Shown here one piece after another: positions 54,529 to 63,009 of a stretch of DNA of 64,000 nt. The stretch covers positions 1,550,001-1,614,000 of the forward strand of contig NZ_JARUBF010000001.1 in assembly GCF_029626025.1 (NCBI RefSeq). Direction: 5' to 3'. The position numbers were made by a program, and so were the translations under genes. This DNA comes from Solwaraspora sp. WMMD406. Its GTDB lineage: Bacteria; Actinomycetota; Actinomycetes; Mycobacteriales; Micromonosporaceae. Below the pieces are notes generated by a model. It had not been told where the DNA came from, searched no databases, and saw only the letters and a list, made by a program, of their open reading frames with translations. Within the stretch, counting starts at the first letter, position 1; each line of letters starts with the position of its first letter.

Positions 54529-54564
54529 GAAGCGCCGGCCCTGCGGTAGCAGGGCCGGCGCTTC
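54529..54564. terminator. Bidirectional terminator hairpin, 16-bp perfect stem
   Basis: Arms 54529-54544 and 54549-54564 pair perfectly around the loop GGTA. It sits between the convergent nuclease-like gene and DUF397 gene. Confidence 0.85.
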
Positions 54565-54594
54565 GACGAGGTGTGGCAGGGGTGGGCGTCTGGG

Positions 54595-54783
54595 TCAGTG
54601 GTGGTGCTTGGCCAGCGCGACGAAGGAGCGCCAGGCGGACGGGGCGAAGGCCAGGGTGCCGCCGTCGCGGTCCTTGGTGTCCCGGACCAGGACGCGGTCG
54701 GCGAGGTTGTCGGCCACCTCGACGCAGTTGCTCACGCCGCCCGACCGTGTGGACTTACGCCATGAAGGGCTACTTGTGTTCAT
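54595..54783 (-). CDS. DUF397 protein
   Basis: The 62-aa protein (SPSWRKSTRSGGVSNCVEVA, then VLVRDTKDRDGGTLAFAPSA) has the DUF397 pattern. DUF397 proteins are small partners of XRE regulators in Streptomyces and relatives (WhiJ/BldB-type developmental systems). It overlaps the preceding XRE gene by 14 bases, which supports a working pair. Confidence 0.9.
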   Translation of the reverse strand: MNTSSPSWRKSTRSGGVSNCVEVADNLADRVLVRDTKDRDGGTLAFAPSAWRSFVALAKHHH

Positions 54784-55546
54784 CGATCAACCTTAGAATC
54801 AAGTCGCGGCTCTGGACAGTCGACAACGAGAGCTCGTTGATGACCTCCCACGCCCACTCTAGTTCGATGATGTCGTCTGCGGTGGTCGCCATCCTGCCGC
54901 GTAGCTGATCGTCGAGGTAGGCGATCCGGCGGCCATCACTCAGAGTGGCAAGCGAGAGTGGTCCGCCAAGGCCGGGGTGCAGGCTCACGCCACGGTCCGG
55001 CACGATCCGGATGCGGATGTTCGGCTGGTGGCTGGCGTCGACCAGGTAAGCAAGCTGATCTTTGAGAACTTCTCGCGTCCCCTGATGTAGGGCGGTCTCG
55101 CCGATCAAGCACGACAGCTCGACCGGCTCATCACGGTCGAAGACCGCCGCCTGCCGGGCGAGGCGGATCCTCACCAGGTCGTCGACCCTGTTCTTGTTTG
55201 CCGGGATCGTCCCGAACAGCTCTCGCATGTACGCCTCGCGTTGCAGCAGCCCAGGGATGATCGACAAGTCCCAGCAGCGCAGGAGCATCGCGCGCCGTTC
55301 GTGTTCGGCCCACGAGCGCAGCCACGGTCGGCGGTCCTCGCGGCCGTCCTTCGACAGTTGTTGAAGCCGGTCACCGGAGTTTAGTAACTTGTCGAGAGCC
55401 TTCGCGGTGTCCTCCTTCGGCACCAGCCGGCCCGTCTCGAAGCTGGCAATCAGCGACTTCGACACGCCTACAGCTTTCGCCAACTGAGTCTGATTCATGT
55501 GCCGGGACAGCCGGAGCTGCCGGAGCTTCTTGGGTAGATCATCCAT
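54770..55546 (-). CDS. XRE-family regulator with DUF5753 domain
   Basis: A 258-aa protein. The HTH is at about 5-60 (LRLSRHMNQTQLAKAVGVSK, then SLIASFETGRLVPKE); the C-terminal two thirds (IPGLLQREAYMRELFGTIPA to GLGGPLSLATLSDGRRIAYL) is the DUF5753 domain. ATG 55546 has GGAGG eight bases upstream; the earlier in-frame ATG at 55561 would place the site inside the coding region. It pairs with the DUF397 gene and probably regulates development or an adjacent small-gene cluster. Confidence 0.92.
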   Translation of the reverse strand: MDDLPKKLRQLRLSRHMNQTQLAKAVGVSKSLIASFETGRLVPKEDTAKALDKLLNSGDRLQQLSKDGREDRRPWLRSWAEHERRAMLLRCWDLSIIPGLLQREAYMRELFGTIPANKNRVDDLVRIRLARQAAVFDRDEPVELSCLIGETALHQGTREVLKDQLAYLVDASHQPNIRIRIVPDRGVSLHPGLGGPLSLATLSDGRRIAYLDDQLRGRMATTADDIIELEWAWEVINELSLSTVQSRDLILRLIDEHK

Positions 55547-55705
55547 AGTTATGCCCTCCAAAGATCGAGGCTCACCCTTACGTCAACCCTTGCGATATTG
55601 CCTCAAGGAGCCGTGGGAGTCCAGGGTGGAATTGACCCCGGGAAGTTGTTCTCCCGCTCGGATCGCTTCCCGGGGTCCTCGTCGAGTCGACTGAGGGGGA
55701 TTCTC

Positions 55706-56050
55706 TTGATCAAGAATGACGGTGGTGAAAGCGACGCGGGAAGATCATCGACACGCGGCGGCATCGGCGACGCCGCGTCTGCCCGGCCGGCGTTGCCGAG
55801 ACGCGTGCCCAACCCGGCCAGCGTGGACACCGATCCGCGGTTCCGCCTGACGGCGGTGCGAGAGGACGTACGGGCGCATCTGCCGACCCGGTGGCGCATC
55901 TGCCGTACGTGTGGCCGGGCCACGCCGTGCCGGCCGTTCCTGCGGGCGTTGACGATCCTCGACCGGCATGACCCGGCCAAAGCGAGACGGCTGCGCACCG
56001 TGCTGCACCTGTCCGGACTCTGGTCGGCACCGCTGCCGGCCCGCAAGTGA
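55706..56050 (+). CDS. Small CxxC protein (about 114 aa)
   Basis: The frame is open from 55598, but a GAGGGGG site points to TTG 55706 as start (LIKNDGGESDAGRSS). The C-terminal half reads HLPTRWRICRTCGRATPCRP, with three Cys that might bind metal, then a helical LRTVLHLSGLWSAP. Such short proteins are common beside XRE/DUF397 pairs in Micromonosporaceae. Start codon uncertain and no function known. Confidence 0.6.
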   Translation: MIKNDGGESDAGRSSTRGGIGDAASARPALPRRVPNPASVDTDPRFRLTAVREDVRAHLPTRWRICRTCGRATPCRPFLRALTILDRHDPAKARRLRTVLHLSGLWSAPLPARK

Positions 56051-56066
56051 GAGGGGTGTGTCGACG

Positions 56067-56237
56067 ATGGAGATCGGAGCGCTCGTCGGAGCGGCGCTGC
56101 TCGGCTTCTGCGCCGGACTGTTCTCGTTCCGAGTGAAGTCCAGGTGGTGCCCCCAGTGCGGGCTCACCACCTGGCCGACGGAACGAGGTGCGGACGGCGT
56201 CGAACGGCCGCGCCGCGACGCACCGCCCCGTGAATAG
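56067..56237 (+). CDS. Small membrane protein with CxxC (56 aa)
   Basis: ATG 56067 follows a GAGGGG stretch. One N-terminal helix (IGALVGAALLGFCAGLFSF) is followed by a soluble tail with WCPQCGLTTWP, a likely zinc-binding pair. It lies 16 bases after the previous gene and overlaps the next by eight bases, so it belongs to one rightward unit. Confidence 0.6.
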   Translation: MEIGALVGAALLGFCAGLFSFRVKSRWCPQCGLTTWPTERGADGVERPRRDAPPRE

Positions 56238-56490
56238 CCGACTGCTGCGTACGCCCGAACCGAAAGCCGGCGATGTGCTGCTGATCGGCCGAGAAGCGAG
56301 CGTGCAGTTCGCCGGCGACCGACGACTCACGTTCCGCGTCATCTCGGTCGATCGGAAACCGACGTACCACGGCTGGGTGTGGCTGACCGGCTACGTCATC
56401 GACGAACGCGGATTGGCCGCCGATCGGCGGGAGATATTCGTCCAGCGACGTGGACTCTACCGGCTGCCCAAACGTACCGCGGAATTGTAA
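56230..56490 (+). CDS. Small hypothetical protein (86 aa)
   Basis: GTG 56230 overlaps the end of the preceding gene. The protein reads LLRTPEPKAGDVLLIGREAS, then LTFRVISVDRKPTYHGWVWL, suggesting a small beta-barrel, and ends in a basic segment. Proteins of this kind recur in the same gene strings in related genomes; I know of no assigned function. Confidence 0.6.
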   Translation: MNSRLLRTPEPKAGDVLLIGREASVQFAGDRRLTFRVISVDRKPTYHGWVWLTGYVIDERGLAADRREIFVQRRGLYRLPKRTAEL

Positions 56491-56503
56491 TTGATCAAGG
56501 AGT

Positions 56504-56776
56504 ATGATGGTGATCTTCGATGTGTTGCGGGACTGGTGGCTGCGCTGGCTCGACTGGCGCTCCGGCCGGTCCACGGCGTCCCGACGCCTCGAATACCTAC
56601 GCCGCGAACGACTCGACCAGCAGCGACACCACCGGACCACGGCCCGGCACCGCCGACTCGACGGCAACCGGGGACGCCACTGGCGATCAGAGACCACCAC
56701 CCCGCTGCCGACCCTGCGCCCGTTGATGACCTACGGCCAGCAGCTCGGTTACCGGCTGCCACCCGGCACGACCTGA
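56504..56776 (+). CDS. Small Arg/Trp-rich hypothetical protein (90 aa)
   Basis: AAGGAG lies just before the double ATG at 56504/56507. The N-terminus is amphipathic (VLRDWWLRWLDWRSGRSTAS), followed by a very basic RRLEYLRRERLDQQRHHRTT segment. Nucleic-acid or membrane contact is possible. It is the last gene of the rightward string. Confidence 0.55.
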   Translation: MMVIFDVLRDWWLRWLDWRSGRSTASRRLEYLRRERLDQQRHHRTTARHRRLDGNRGRHWRSETTTPLPTLRPLMTYGQQLGYRLPPGTT

Positions 56777-56809
56777 GCGGCGCGTAGCCAGATGCGGTAG
56801 GACACGGAG

Positions 56810-57376
56810 TCACAGCTGGCCGAGATCGAGCTCAAGGAAGAAGGGCGCGGACACCTTCACGACGCCGGTGAAGATCTCGCCGTCGCGGTAGCGTCCCGTC
56901 GCTGGGTCAAGAACGTACGTGTAGACGAGAGGCGCGCCCGTGGCGGCCTGCTCGACCCGCCAGTAGAACTGAATTCCAACCCTGGCGTACTGGTCAGCCT
57001 TGACGATCCGGTCGGTCGTCTCCGACCCGGGCGAGACCACCTCGGCCACCAGCAGCACATGCTCCGGGCGAGTCGGGGTGACGTCGATGGTGTCCGCGCG
57101 ATAGACCGTCACGTCCGGACGGCGGTTGTTCAGCGGCACGTCGTGAAGCCGAACGTCGAAGTCGGTGTCCGCGTTCCACTCCGGCCCGGCGGCACTGTCC
57201 AGGGCGTTCGCCAGCAGCCTTGCCAGGCGATTGTGCCGCTTGGAGGCGCTCGGGCTCACGAGGACCATCCCATCCACGATCTCGATGCCGGCGCACTGCT
57301 CTTCTGTCCACGTCGCGTACTGCTCGGCCGTGACCTGCTCATGCATCCAGGCCGGCGCGACCATCTCGACGGTCAT
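56810..57376 (-). CDS. Uma2-family endonuclease-like protein
   Basis: A 188-aa protein of the Uma2 (DUF820) family, a PD-(D/E)XK-like fold. Typical blocks are IEIVDGMVLVSPSASKRHNR, then NNRRPDVTVYRAD (the PD site) and HVLLVAEVVSPGSETTDRIV (the E site) with KADQYARVGIQFYW. ATG 57376 has AGGAGA upstream. The family is abundant in cyanobacteria and actinobacteria and its role is not settled. It is divergent from an aldehyde dehydrogenase gene. Confidence 0.88.
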   Translation of the reverse strand: MTVEMVAPAWMHEQVTAEQYATWTEEQCAGIEIVDGMVLVSPSASKRHNRLARLLANALDSAAGPEWNADTDFDVRLHDVPLNNRRPDVTVYRADTIDVTPTRPEHVLLVAEVVSPGSETTDRIVKADQYARVGIQFYWRVEQAATGAPLVYTYVLDPATGRYRDGEIFTGVVKVSAPFFLELDLGQL

Positions 57377-57460
57377 ACAGGTCTCCTGAGCTGGCGATCG
57401 GCTACCGGCTTCACGATACCGTGGCTCTGCCCGGATGGTGGGCTGGCCTAGGCTGGCGGG

Positions 57461-58948
57461 ATGGAGCACGCCGCCGCCGACCCGACCGTACCGGTGCCGT
57501 TCTGGCTGGCCGGGGAGCCGGCGCACGGCGACACGCCGCTGGCCGTGCACCACCCGTACGGCGGACGGCTGGTCGGACAGACCAGCTATGCCACGCCCGA
57601 CCAGGTCGAGCGGGCCGTCGCCGCCGCGCAGCAGCTCGCACCGGTGGCCGCCGCGCTGCCCGCGTACCGCCGGGCCGCCGCCCTCGACCACATCAGCGCC
57701 CGGCTCGCGCAGCGCGCCGACGAAATCGCCCGACTGATCACCGCCGAAAACGGCAAACCGCTGAAATGGGCGCGGGCCGAGGTGAACCGGGCCGTCTCCA
57801 CGTTCCGCTGGGCCGCCGAGGAGGCCCGCCGCTTCTCCGGCGACCTGCAGCGCCTCGACACCGACCCGGCCGCCGCCGGGCGGATGGCGGTGGTCCGCCG
57901 GGTGCCGCGCGGACCGGTACTGGGCATCTCGCCGTTCAATTTTCCGCTGAACCTGGTCGCGCACAAGGTCGCCCCGGCGATCGCGGTCGGCGCGCCGATC
58001 ATCCTCAAGCCGGCCCCGGCGACCCCGCTGACCGCGCTGCTGCTCGGCGAGCTGATCGCCGAGGCCACCGAGCCGGACGGACTGGATACCGGGCTGCCCG
58101 CCGGCATGGTGTCCGTACTCCCGGTGCCCAACGACCGGGCCGGCGACTTGGTCGCCGACCCGCGCCTGCCGGTGGTGTCGTTCACCGGCTCCGGCCCGGT
58201 CGGCGCGCTGATCCGCCGATCGGTCCCGGAGAAGCACGTCACCCTGGAGTTGGGCGGCAACGCGGCGGCGGTCATCTGCGAGGACTGGACCGGCGACGAG
58301 GAGCTGACCTGGGCGGCGCAGCGCATCGCCACCTTCGCCAACTATCAGGCCGGGCAGAGCTGCATCGCCGTGCAACGGGTCTACGTGCACGAATGGCTCT
58401 ACGACGGCTTCCTGCCCCGGCTCGTCGACGCCGTACAACGATTGCGGGTCGGTGACCCGACCGACGAAGCCACCGACGTCGGGCCACTGATCAACGAAGA
58501 CGCCGCGATCCGCGTCGAGTCCTGGGTGGACGAAGCGGTGACCGCCGGGGCCACCATCGACGTCGGTGGCCGCCGCGACGGCGCGACCTATCCGCCGACC
58601 GTACTGACCCTGGTGCCGCCCGACGCCAAGGTGCTCACCGAGGAGGTCTTCGGCCCGGTGCTCGTCGTACAGCGGGTCGAGAACGACGCGGCGGCGTTCG
58701 CGGCGGTCAACGACTCGGCGTACGGGCTGCAGGCCGGCGTCTTCACCCACAACCTGCAGACCGCGTTCACCGCGCACCGCACCCTGGCCGTCGGCGGGGT
58801 GATCGTCGGTGACGTGCCGTCGTACCGGGCCGACCAGATGCCGTACGGCGGGGTCAAAGGCAGCGGCGTCGGCCGCGAAGGTGTCCGTAGCGCGATGGAC
58901 GACTACACCGACCCGCGTGTCATGGTCCTCACCGGACTCGACCTGTAG
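57461..58948 (+). CDS. Aldehyde dehydrogenase
   Basis: A 495-aa NAD(P) aldehyde dehydrogenase. The catalytic Glu lies in VTLELGGNAAAVI and the Cys in FANYQAGQSCIAVQRV; the coenzyme site is FNFPLNLVAHKVAPAI. The QSCIAVQR motif is nearer to glyceraldehyde/lactaldehyde- or sulfolactaldehyde-type enzymes than to the GABA-pathway type at 46.4 kb. The substrate is not clear. ATG 57461 has only a weak ribosome-binding site. Confidence 0.88.
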   Translation: MEHAAADPTVPVPFWLAGEPAHGDTPLAVHHPYGGRLVGQTSYATPDQVERAVAAAQQLAPVAAALPAYRRAAALDHISARLAQRADEIARLITAENGKPLKWARAEVNRAVSTFRWAAEEARRFSGDLQRLDTDPAAAGRMAVVRRVPRGPVLGISPFNFPLNLVAHKVAPAIAVGAPIILKPAPATPLTALLLGELIAEATEPDGLDTGLPAGMVSVLPVPNDRAGDLVADPRLPVVSFTGSGPVGALIRRSVPEKHVTLELGGNAAAVICEDWTGDEELTWAAQRIATFANYQAGQSCIAVQRVYVHEWLYDGFLPRLVDAVQRLRVGDPTDEATDVGPLINEDAAIRVESWVDEAVTAGATIDVGGRRDGATYPPTVLTLVPPDAKVLTEEVFGPVLVVQRVENDAAAFAAVNDSAYGLQAGVFTHNLQTAFTAHRTLAVGGVIVGDVPSYRADQMPYGGVKGSGVGREGVRSAMDDYTDPRVMVLTGLDL

Positions 58949-59557
58949 CGGCCGCCCGCAGGATCGGGGGCTCGTGGCCGCAGCGCGGTAGCCTGTCGCC
59001 CGACGGCGTCCGAGGCACGGGGGCCGGCGACGCGGGAGGCGAGGCGGCACATGGCGGTACGTCGTGGCATGACCCGACTGACGATGGTGCTGCTGTTGAC
59101 CGCCGGAGTGGCGGTGGCCGCCGCGAGTCCCGCGTACGCCCAGGACGAGCAGGTACGGGTCCAGCTCGGTCTGCCCGGCAAGTTCACCGCCGGTGAGAAG
59201 GCCGGCGGGGTGACCGTCAAGGTGACCAAACGCACCGAGGGGTGCGTGTCGCTGCGGACCGCCCTGGCGATCCGACTGCCCGGCGCCACCCCGGACCTGG
59301 TGGCGGTGCAGGCCCGGATCGACGACGACTGGGTGAACGTGCCGGTGACGGACAACGGCGGCGGCCTGCTGGTCACCGACCGGACCGCACCCGAAGACGA
59401 CGAGCTGTGCAAAGGCAAGAGCCGCACCACCCGATATCGGATGGCGTTCCTGGCCGGGGCGCCCGCCGGCACCGCCAACATCGTCGCCGAGGCGTACACC
59501 GCCGGCGGTGAACTGCTCGGCCGGGCGGCCGGAGCGAAGAAGGTCGGCGGCCGGCTA

Positions 59558-60796
59558 GTGCTGTGACCACGAACGTTCACGGTGTTGGATGACACGCCGT
59601 CGGGCCTGTCGGCCGGGTGACGTCGTGACGGCCAGGCTGTGGTGGTGGCAGATCTTGTACGTGTACGGCGGTTGAGTGACCACGAAGGTCAGCAGCTGCT
59701 GCGAATCACCCGCAGGGGAACCGGTTCCCCGATCCGACTGCGACGCGCGATGGTCGTGCTCGCCTCGGCCGGCGGGAACACCGTGCCGGCGATCGCCCGC
59801 CTGGTACAGGCCGACGAGGACACGATCCGGCAGGTCATCCACCGGTTCAACGAGATGGGCATGGCCAGCCTGGACCCTCGGTGGGCGGGTGGCCGTCCCC
59901 GCCAGATCAGTCCCGATGACGAGACGTTCATCATCGAGACGGCCACCACCCGCCCCGAGAAGCTGGGGCGGCCGTTCACCCGCTGGAGCGTGCGCAAGCT
60001 CGCCGACCACCTGAGCTCGCACGCCTCCCGTCGCGTCCAGGTGGGGCGGGAACGACTTCGGCAGATCCTGCACCGACACAAGATCACCTTCCAACGGACG
60101 AAGACGTGGAAGGAGTCCACCGACCCCGACCGGGACGCCAAGCTCGCCCGCATCGAGGAGGTGACCGCCCGGTTCCCGCACCGGGTGTTCGCTTTCGACG
60201 AGTTCGGGCCCCTGGTGATCCGTCCGCAGGCCGGCGCCGGATGGGCACCGGCCGGACACCCGCGCCGGCTACCCGCGAACTATCACAAGCTGCACGGCGT
60301 CCGACAGTTCCACGGCTGCTACTCCGTCGGCGACGACCAACTCTGGGGCGTCGTCCGACGACACAAGAGCGCCGCGAACACCCTCGCCGCCCTAAAGTCG
60401 ATCCGCGCCGCCCGTCCGGACGGGGCACCGATCTACGTCATCCTGGACAACCTCTCCGCGCACAGAGGCCGCACGATCCGCGGGTGGGCGGCCCGGAACA
60501 AGGTCGAACTCTGCTTCACCCCGACCTACGCCTCCTGGGCCAACCCGATCGAGGCCCAGTTCGGGCCACTGCGCACCTTCGTCATCGCCGGGTCGAACCA
60601 CCCCAACCACCCCGCCCTGACCCGGAGGCTGCAGACATACCTACGCTGGCGCAACGCCAACGCCCGTCATCCCGACGTCCTGGCCGCCCAACGCCGCGAA
60701 CGAGCCCGCATACGCAGCGAACGACAACAACGCTGGGGCCAACCCACTACCCGCGCAGCCTGACACCAACACCCTGAACGTTCGTGGTCACAGCAC
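59558..60796 (+). mobile_element. IS630-family insertion sequence, 1239 bp, complete
   Basis: Terminal inverted repeats of 31 bp (59558-59588 and 60766-60796) match at 30 positions. The element is flanked by TA on both sides (59556-59557 and 60797-60798) within a CTAG context, the TA target duplication typical of IS630/Tc1-mariner elements. One transposase gene fills it. The near-perfect ends and intact gene indicate a recent, potentially active insertion. Confidence 0.92.
59639..60763 (+). CDS. IS630-family DDE transposase
   Basis: The 374-aa protein has an N-terminal HTH pair (NTVPAIARLVQADEDTIRQV) and the DDE domain with D in RVFAFDEFG, D in IYVILDNLSAHRG and E in ASWANPIEAQFG, spaced as in IS630. 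The frame is uninterrupted. GTG 59639 opens a run of three GTG codons, so the exact start may be one or two codons later. It is transcribed in the same direction as the disrupted gene. Confidence 0.93.
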   Translation: MVVADLVRVRRLSDHEGQQLLRITRRGTGSPIRLRRAMVVLASAGGNTVPAIARLVQADEDTIRQVIHRFNEMGMASLDPRWAGGRPRQISPDDETFIIETATTRPEKLGRPFTRWSVRKLADHLSSHASRRVQVGRERLRQILHRHKITFQRTKTWKESTDPDRDAKLARIEEVTARFPHRVFAFDEFGPLVIRPQAGAGWAPAGHPRRLPANYHKLHGVRQFHGCYSVGDDQLWGVVRRHKSAANTLAALKSIRAARPDGAPIYVILDNLSAHRGRTIRGWAARNKVELCFTPTYASWANPIEAQFGPLRTFVIAGSNHPNHPALTRRLQTYLRWRNANARHPDVLAAQRRERARIRSERQQRWGQPTTRAA

Positions 60797-61380
60797 TAGC
60801 CGGCACGTACCAGCCGGCTCCGCCGTCGCCGACCGTAGAGCCGACCGAGGAACCGACCCCGGAGCCGACCGAGGCGGCCACGGCGGTCGAGCCGACCGAG
60901 GTGCCCGCGGTCGCCGCGCCCGACCAGGACCTGCTGGCCGCCGCTGGTCAGGGCGGCAGCCAGGAGTCGGGCGGGCCGGGGGTCGGGACGCTGGCGCTGG
61001 CGGGCGGCGTCGGCATGGTCGGGGTCGGGATCGGGCTGCTGGTGCTGCTGATCCGCCGGGGACGCGGCGGCAGCGGCGGCAGCGGCGGCAGGGACGACAG
61101 CGGTGATTCCGGTGGGGACGGTGGGGACGGTGGGGCGACCATGCTGCTGCCCCGGATCCACCCGCGCTGAGTTGCGAAGAACCCGTGCTGAGCTGCGACA
61201 ACAGCGGGGCGTCGGCTGCGGCGGCAGCTGACGCGGGTACGGGTGCGGTACGGCTGTGCGCGGCGACAGGATGAACATCATGCTGCCGGAGGGTGGCCCG
61301 GCCAGCCTTGACGCCGGACGCCGCCGCTAGCTCCGTTACGCTCACCGGTGTTGGCATCGGCACTGCTGAGGAGCGAGACC

Positions 61381-62757
61381 TTGTCTGACTTGTCCAAAAT
61401 CGTCAAGGCCTACGACGTCCGTGGCACGACTCCCGACCAGCTCAACGAGGCGGTCGCCCGGGCGATCGGTACCGCCTTCGTCCAGGTGCTACGGGACAAC
61501 GGCGAGAAGGCCGACAAGATCGTCATCGCCCACGACATGCGCGACTCGTCACCGCCGCTGGCCGACGCCTTCGCCGCTGGCGCCAACGCGGCCGGCGCCG
61601 AGGTGCTGCACGGCGGCCTGGCCTCCACCGACCTGCTCTACTACGCCTCCGGTGCGCTCGACCTGCCCGGTGCGATGTTCACCGCCAGCCACAACCCGGC
61701 CCAGTACAACGGCATCAAGATGTGCCGGGCCGGCGCGGCCCCGATCGGCCAGGACTCCGGCCTGACCGACATCCGGGACCGGGCGCAGGCGTTGCTGGAC
61801 AGCGGCGAGACGCCGACTGGTGAGGACCGGGTCGACCGGCACGACCTGCTCGCCGACTACGCCGCCCACCTGCGGACCCTCGTCGACCTGTCGGGGATCC
61901 GGCCGCTCAAGGTGGTGGTCGACGCCGGCAACGGGATGGGCGGCTACACCGTACCGGCGGTGCTCGGCGACAGCGTCCTGCCCGCGTTGCCGCTGGACAT
62001 CATTCCCATGTACTTCGAGCTGGACGGCTCCTTCCCCAACCACGAGGCCAACCCGCTCGACCCGGCCAACATCGTCGACCTGCAGCAGGCCGTCCGGGAC
62101 CACGGCGCCGACCTCGGGCTCGCGTTCGACGGTGACGCCGACCGCTGCTTCGTCGTCGACGAGCGCGGCGAACCGGTCTCCCCGTCGGCGATCACCGCCC
62201 TGGTCGCCACTCGTGAGCTGGCCAAATATCCGGGTTCGACGATCATCCACAACCTGATCACCTCCAGCGCCGTACCGGAGATCGTCAGTGAGAACGGCGG
62301 CCAGCCGGTCCGGGCCCGGGTCGGTCACTCGTTCATCAAGGCCGAGATGGCCCGGACCAACGCGGTCTTCGGCGGCGAACACTCCGCGCACTACTACTTC
62401 CGGGACTTCTGGTTCGCCGACACCGGCATGCTGGCCGCGATGCACATGCTGGCCGCCCTCGGGGAGCAGGACCGGCCGCTGTCCGAGCTGGCCCACGCGT
62501 ACGAACGGTACGTCGCGTCCGGCGAGATCAACTCGACGGTCGACGACCAGCAGGCCAAGCTGGCGGCGGTCACGGCCGCGTACGCCGACGCCGACACCGA
62601 CGAACTCGACGGCCTGACCGTACGGTTCGCCGACGGCGCCTGGTTCAACATCCGGGCCTCCAACACCGAACCGTTGCTGCGGCTCAACGTGGAGGCACCG
62701 ACCGGCGAACGGATGAGCGAGCTGCGCGACGGCGTACTCGCGCTGATCCGCGGCTAG
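61381..62757 (+). CDS. manB: Phosphomannomutase/phosphoglucomutase
   Basis: A 458-aa alpha-D-phosphohexomutase that interconverts mannose-6- and mannose-1-phosphate. The phosphoserine loop is TASHNPAQYNGIK (S103); the Mg loop is AFDGDADRCFVVDE; the sugar-binding loop is FGGEHSAHYYF; the phosphate-binding loop is RASNTEPLLR. TTG 61381 is chosen because GAGGAG lies seven bases upstream; the open frame extends to 61348. Its product feeds ManC at 6.8 kb. Confidence 0.93.
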   Translation: MSDLSKIVKAYDVRGTTPDQLNEAVARAIGTAFVQVLRDNGEKADKIVIAHDMRDSSPPLADAFAAGANAAGAEVLHGGLASTDLLYYASGALDLPGAMFTASHNPAQYNGIKMCRAGAAPIGQDSGLTDIRDRAQALLDSGETPTGEDRVDRHDLLADYAAHLRTLVDLSGIRPLKVVVDAGNGMGGYTVPAVLGDSVLPALPLDIIPMYFELDGSFPNHEANPLDPANIVDLQQAVRDHGADLGLAFDGDADRCFVVDERGEPVSPSAITALVATRELAKYPGSTIIHNLITSSAVPEIVSENGGQPVRARVGHSFIKAEMARTNAVFGGEHSAHYYFRDFWFADTGMLAAMHMLAALGEQDRPLSELAHAYERYVASGEINSTVDDQQAKLAAVTAAYADADTDELDGLTVRFADGAWFNIRASNTEPLLRLNVEAPTGERMSELRDGVLALIRG

Positions 62758-62823
62758 GATTTCCGCGACGCGTCCCGTACCGCACAGGGGAAGCGTCCCT
62801 GACGAGTTGGAAGGAGCCGCTCG

Positions 62824-63009
62824 ATGGCCCTGGATTCGCAGTTGCTGGAGATCCTCGCCTGCCCGGACACCCACCACACACCGTTGGACTACGACGCGGA
62901 GGCGGCGACGCTGACCTGCCCGCAGTGCCAGCGGATCTTCGAGGTGCGCGACGGCATTCCGGTGCTCCTGCTCGACGAGGCCCGTGGCGGCCCTTCCGAG
63001 GCCGCCTGA
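62824..63009 (+). CDS. Trm112-like zinc-ribbon protein (61 aa)
   Basis: The protein reads LLEILACPDTHHTPLDYDAE, then LTCPQCQRIFEVRDGIPVLL. Apart from one shorter first pair, it keeps the C-P and C-x2-C pattern and the final GIPVLLxDEA of Trm112/YcaR proteins. In bacteria these are small partner proteins of unknown target. AAGGAG precedes ATG 62824; the stop overlaps the next ATG (TGATG). Confidence 0.88.
   Translation: MALDSQLLEILACPDTHHTPLDYDAEAATLTCPQCQRIFEVRDGIPVLLLDEARGGPSEAA

Larger units (their letters stand above)
59051..61170 (+). pseudogene. Surface-protein gene split by an IS630-type element
   Basis: The 5' part (59051-59557) has a signal peptide (LLLTAGVAVAAASPAYA) and a domain with paired Cys. 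The 3' part (60799-61170) has a Pro/Thr/Glu-rich stalk, one transmembrane helix (LALAGGVGMVGVGIGLLVLL) and a Gly/Arg-rich cytoplasmic tail. Joining them after removal of the element and one TA gives an unbroken 292-codon frame through the CTA codon at 59555. As it stands the first part ends after three element-encoded residues (VL then stop), so the protein would lose its stalk and anchor and be secreted. The intact form was a type I surface protein of unknown role. Confidence 0.88.

Noticed and set aside
57377-59050. Extension of the Uma2 gene upstream as a 746-codon protein.
   Set aside because: The extra part is antisense to the aldehyde dehydrogenase. ATG 57376 has its own ribosome-binding site and the family start.
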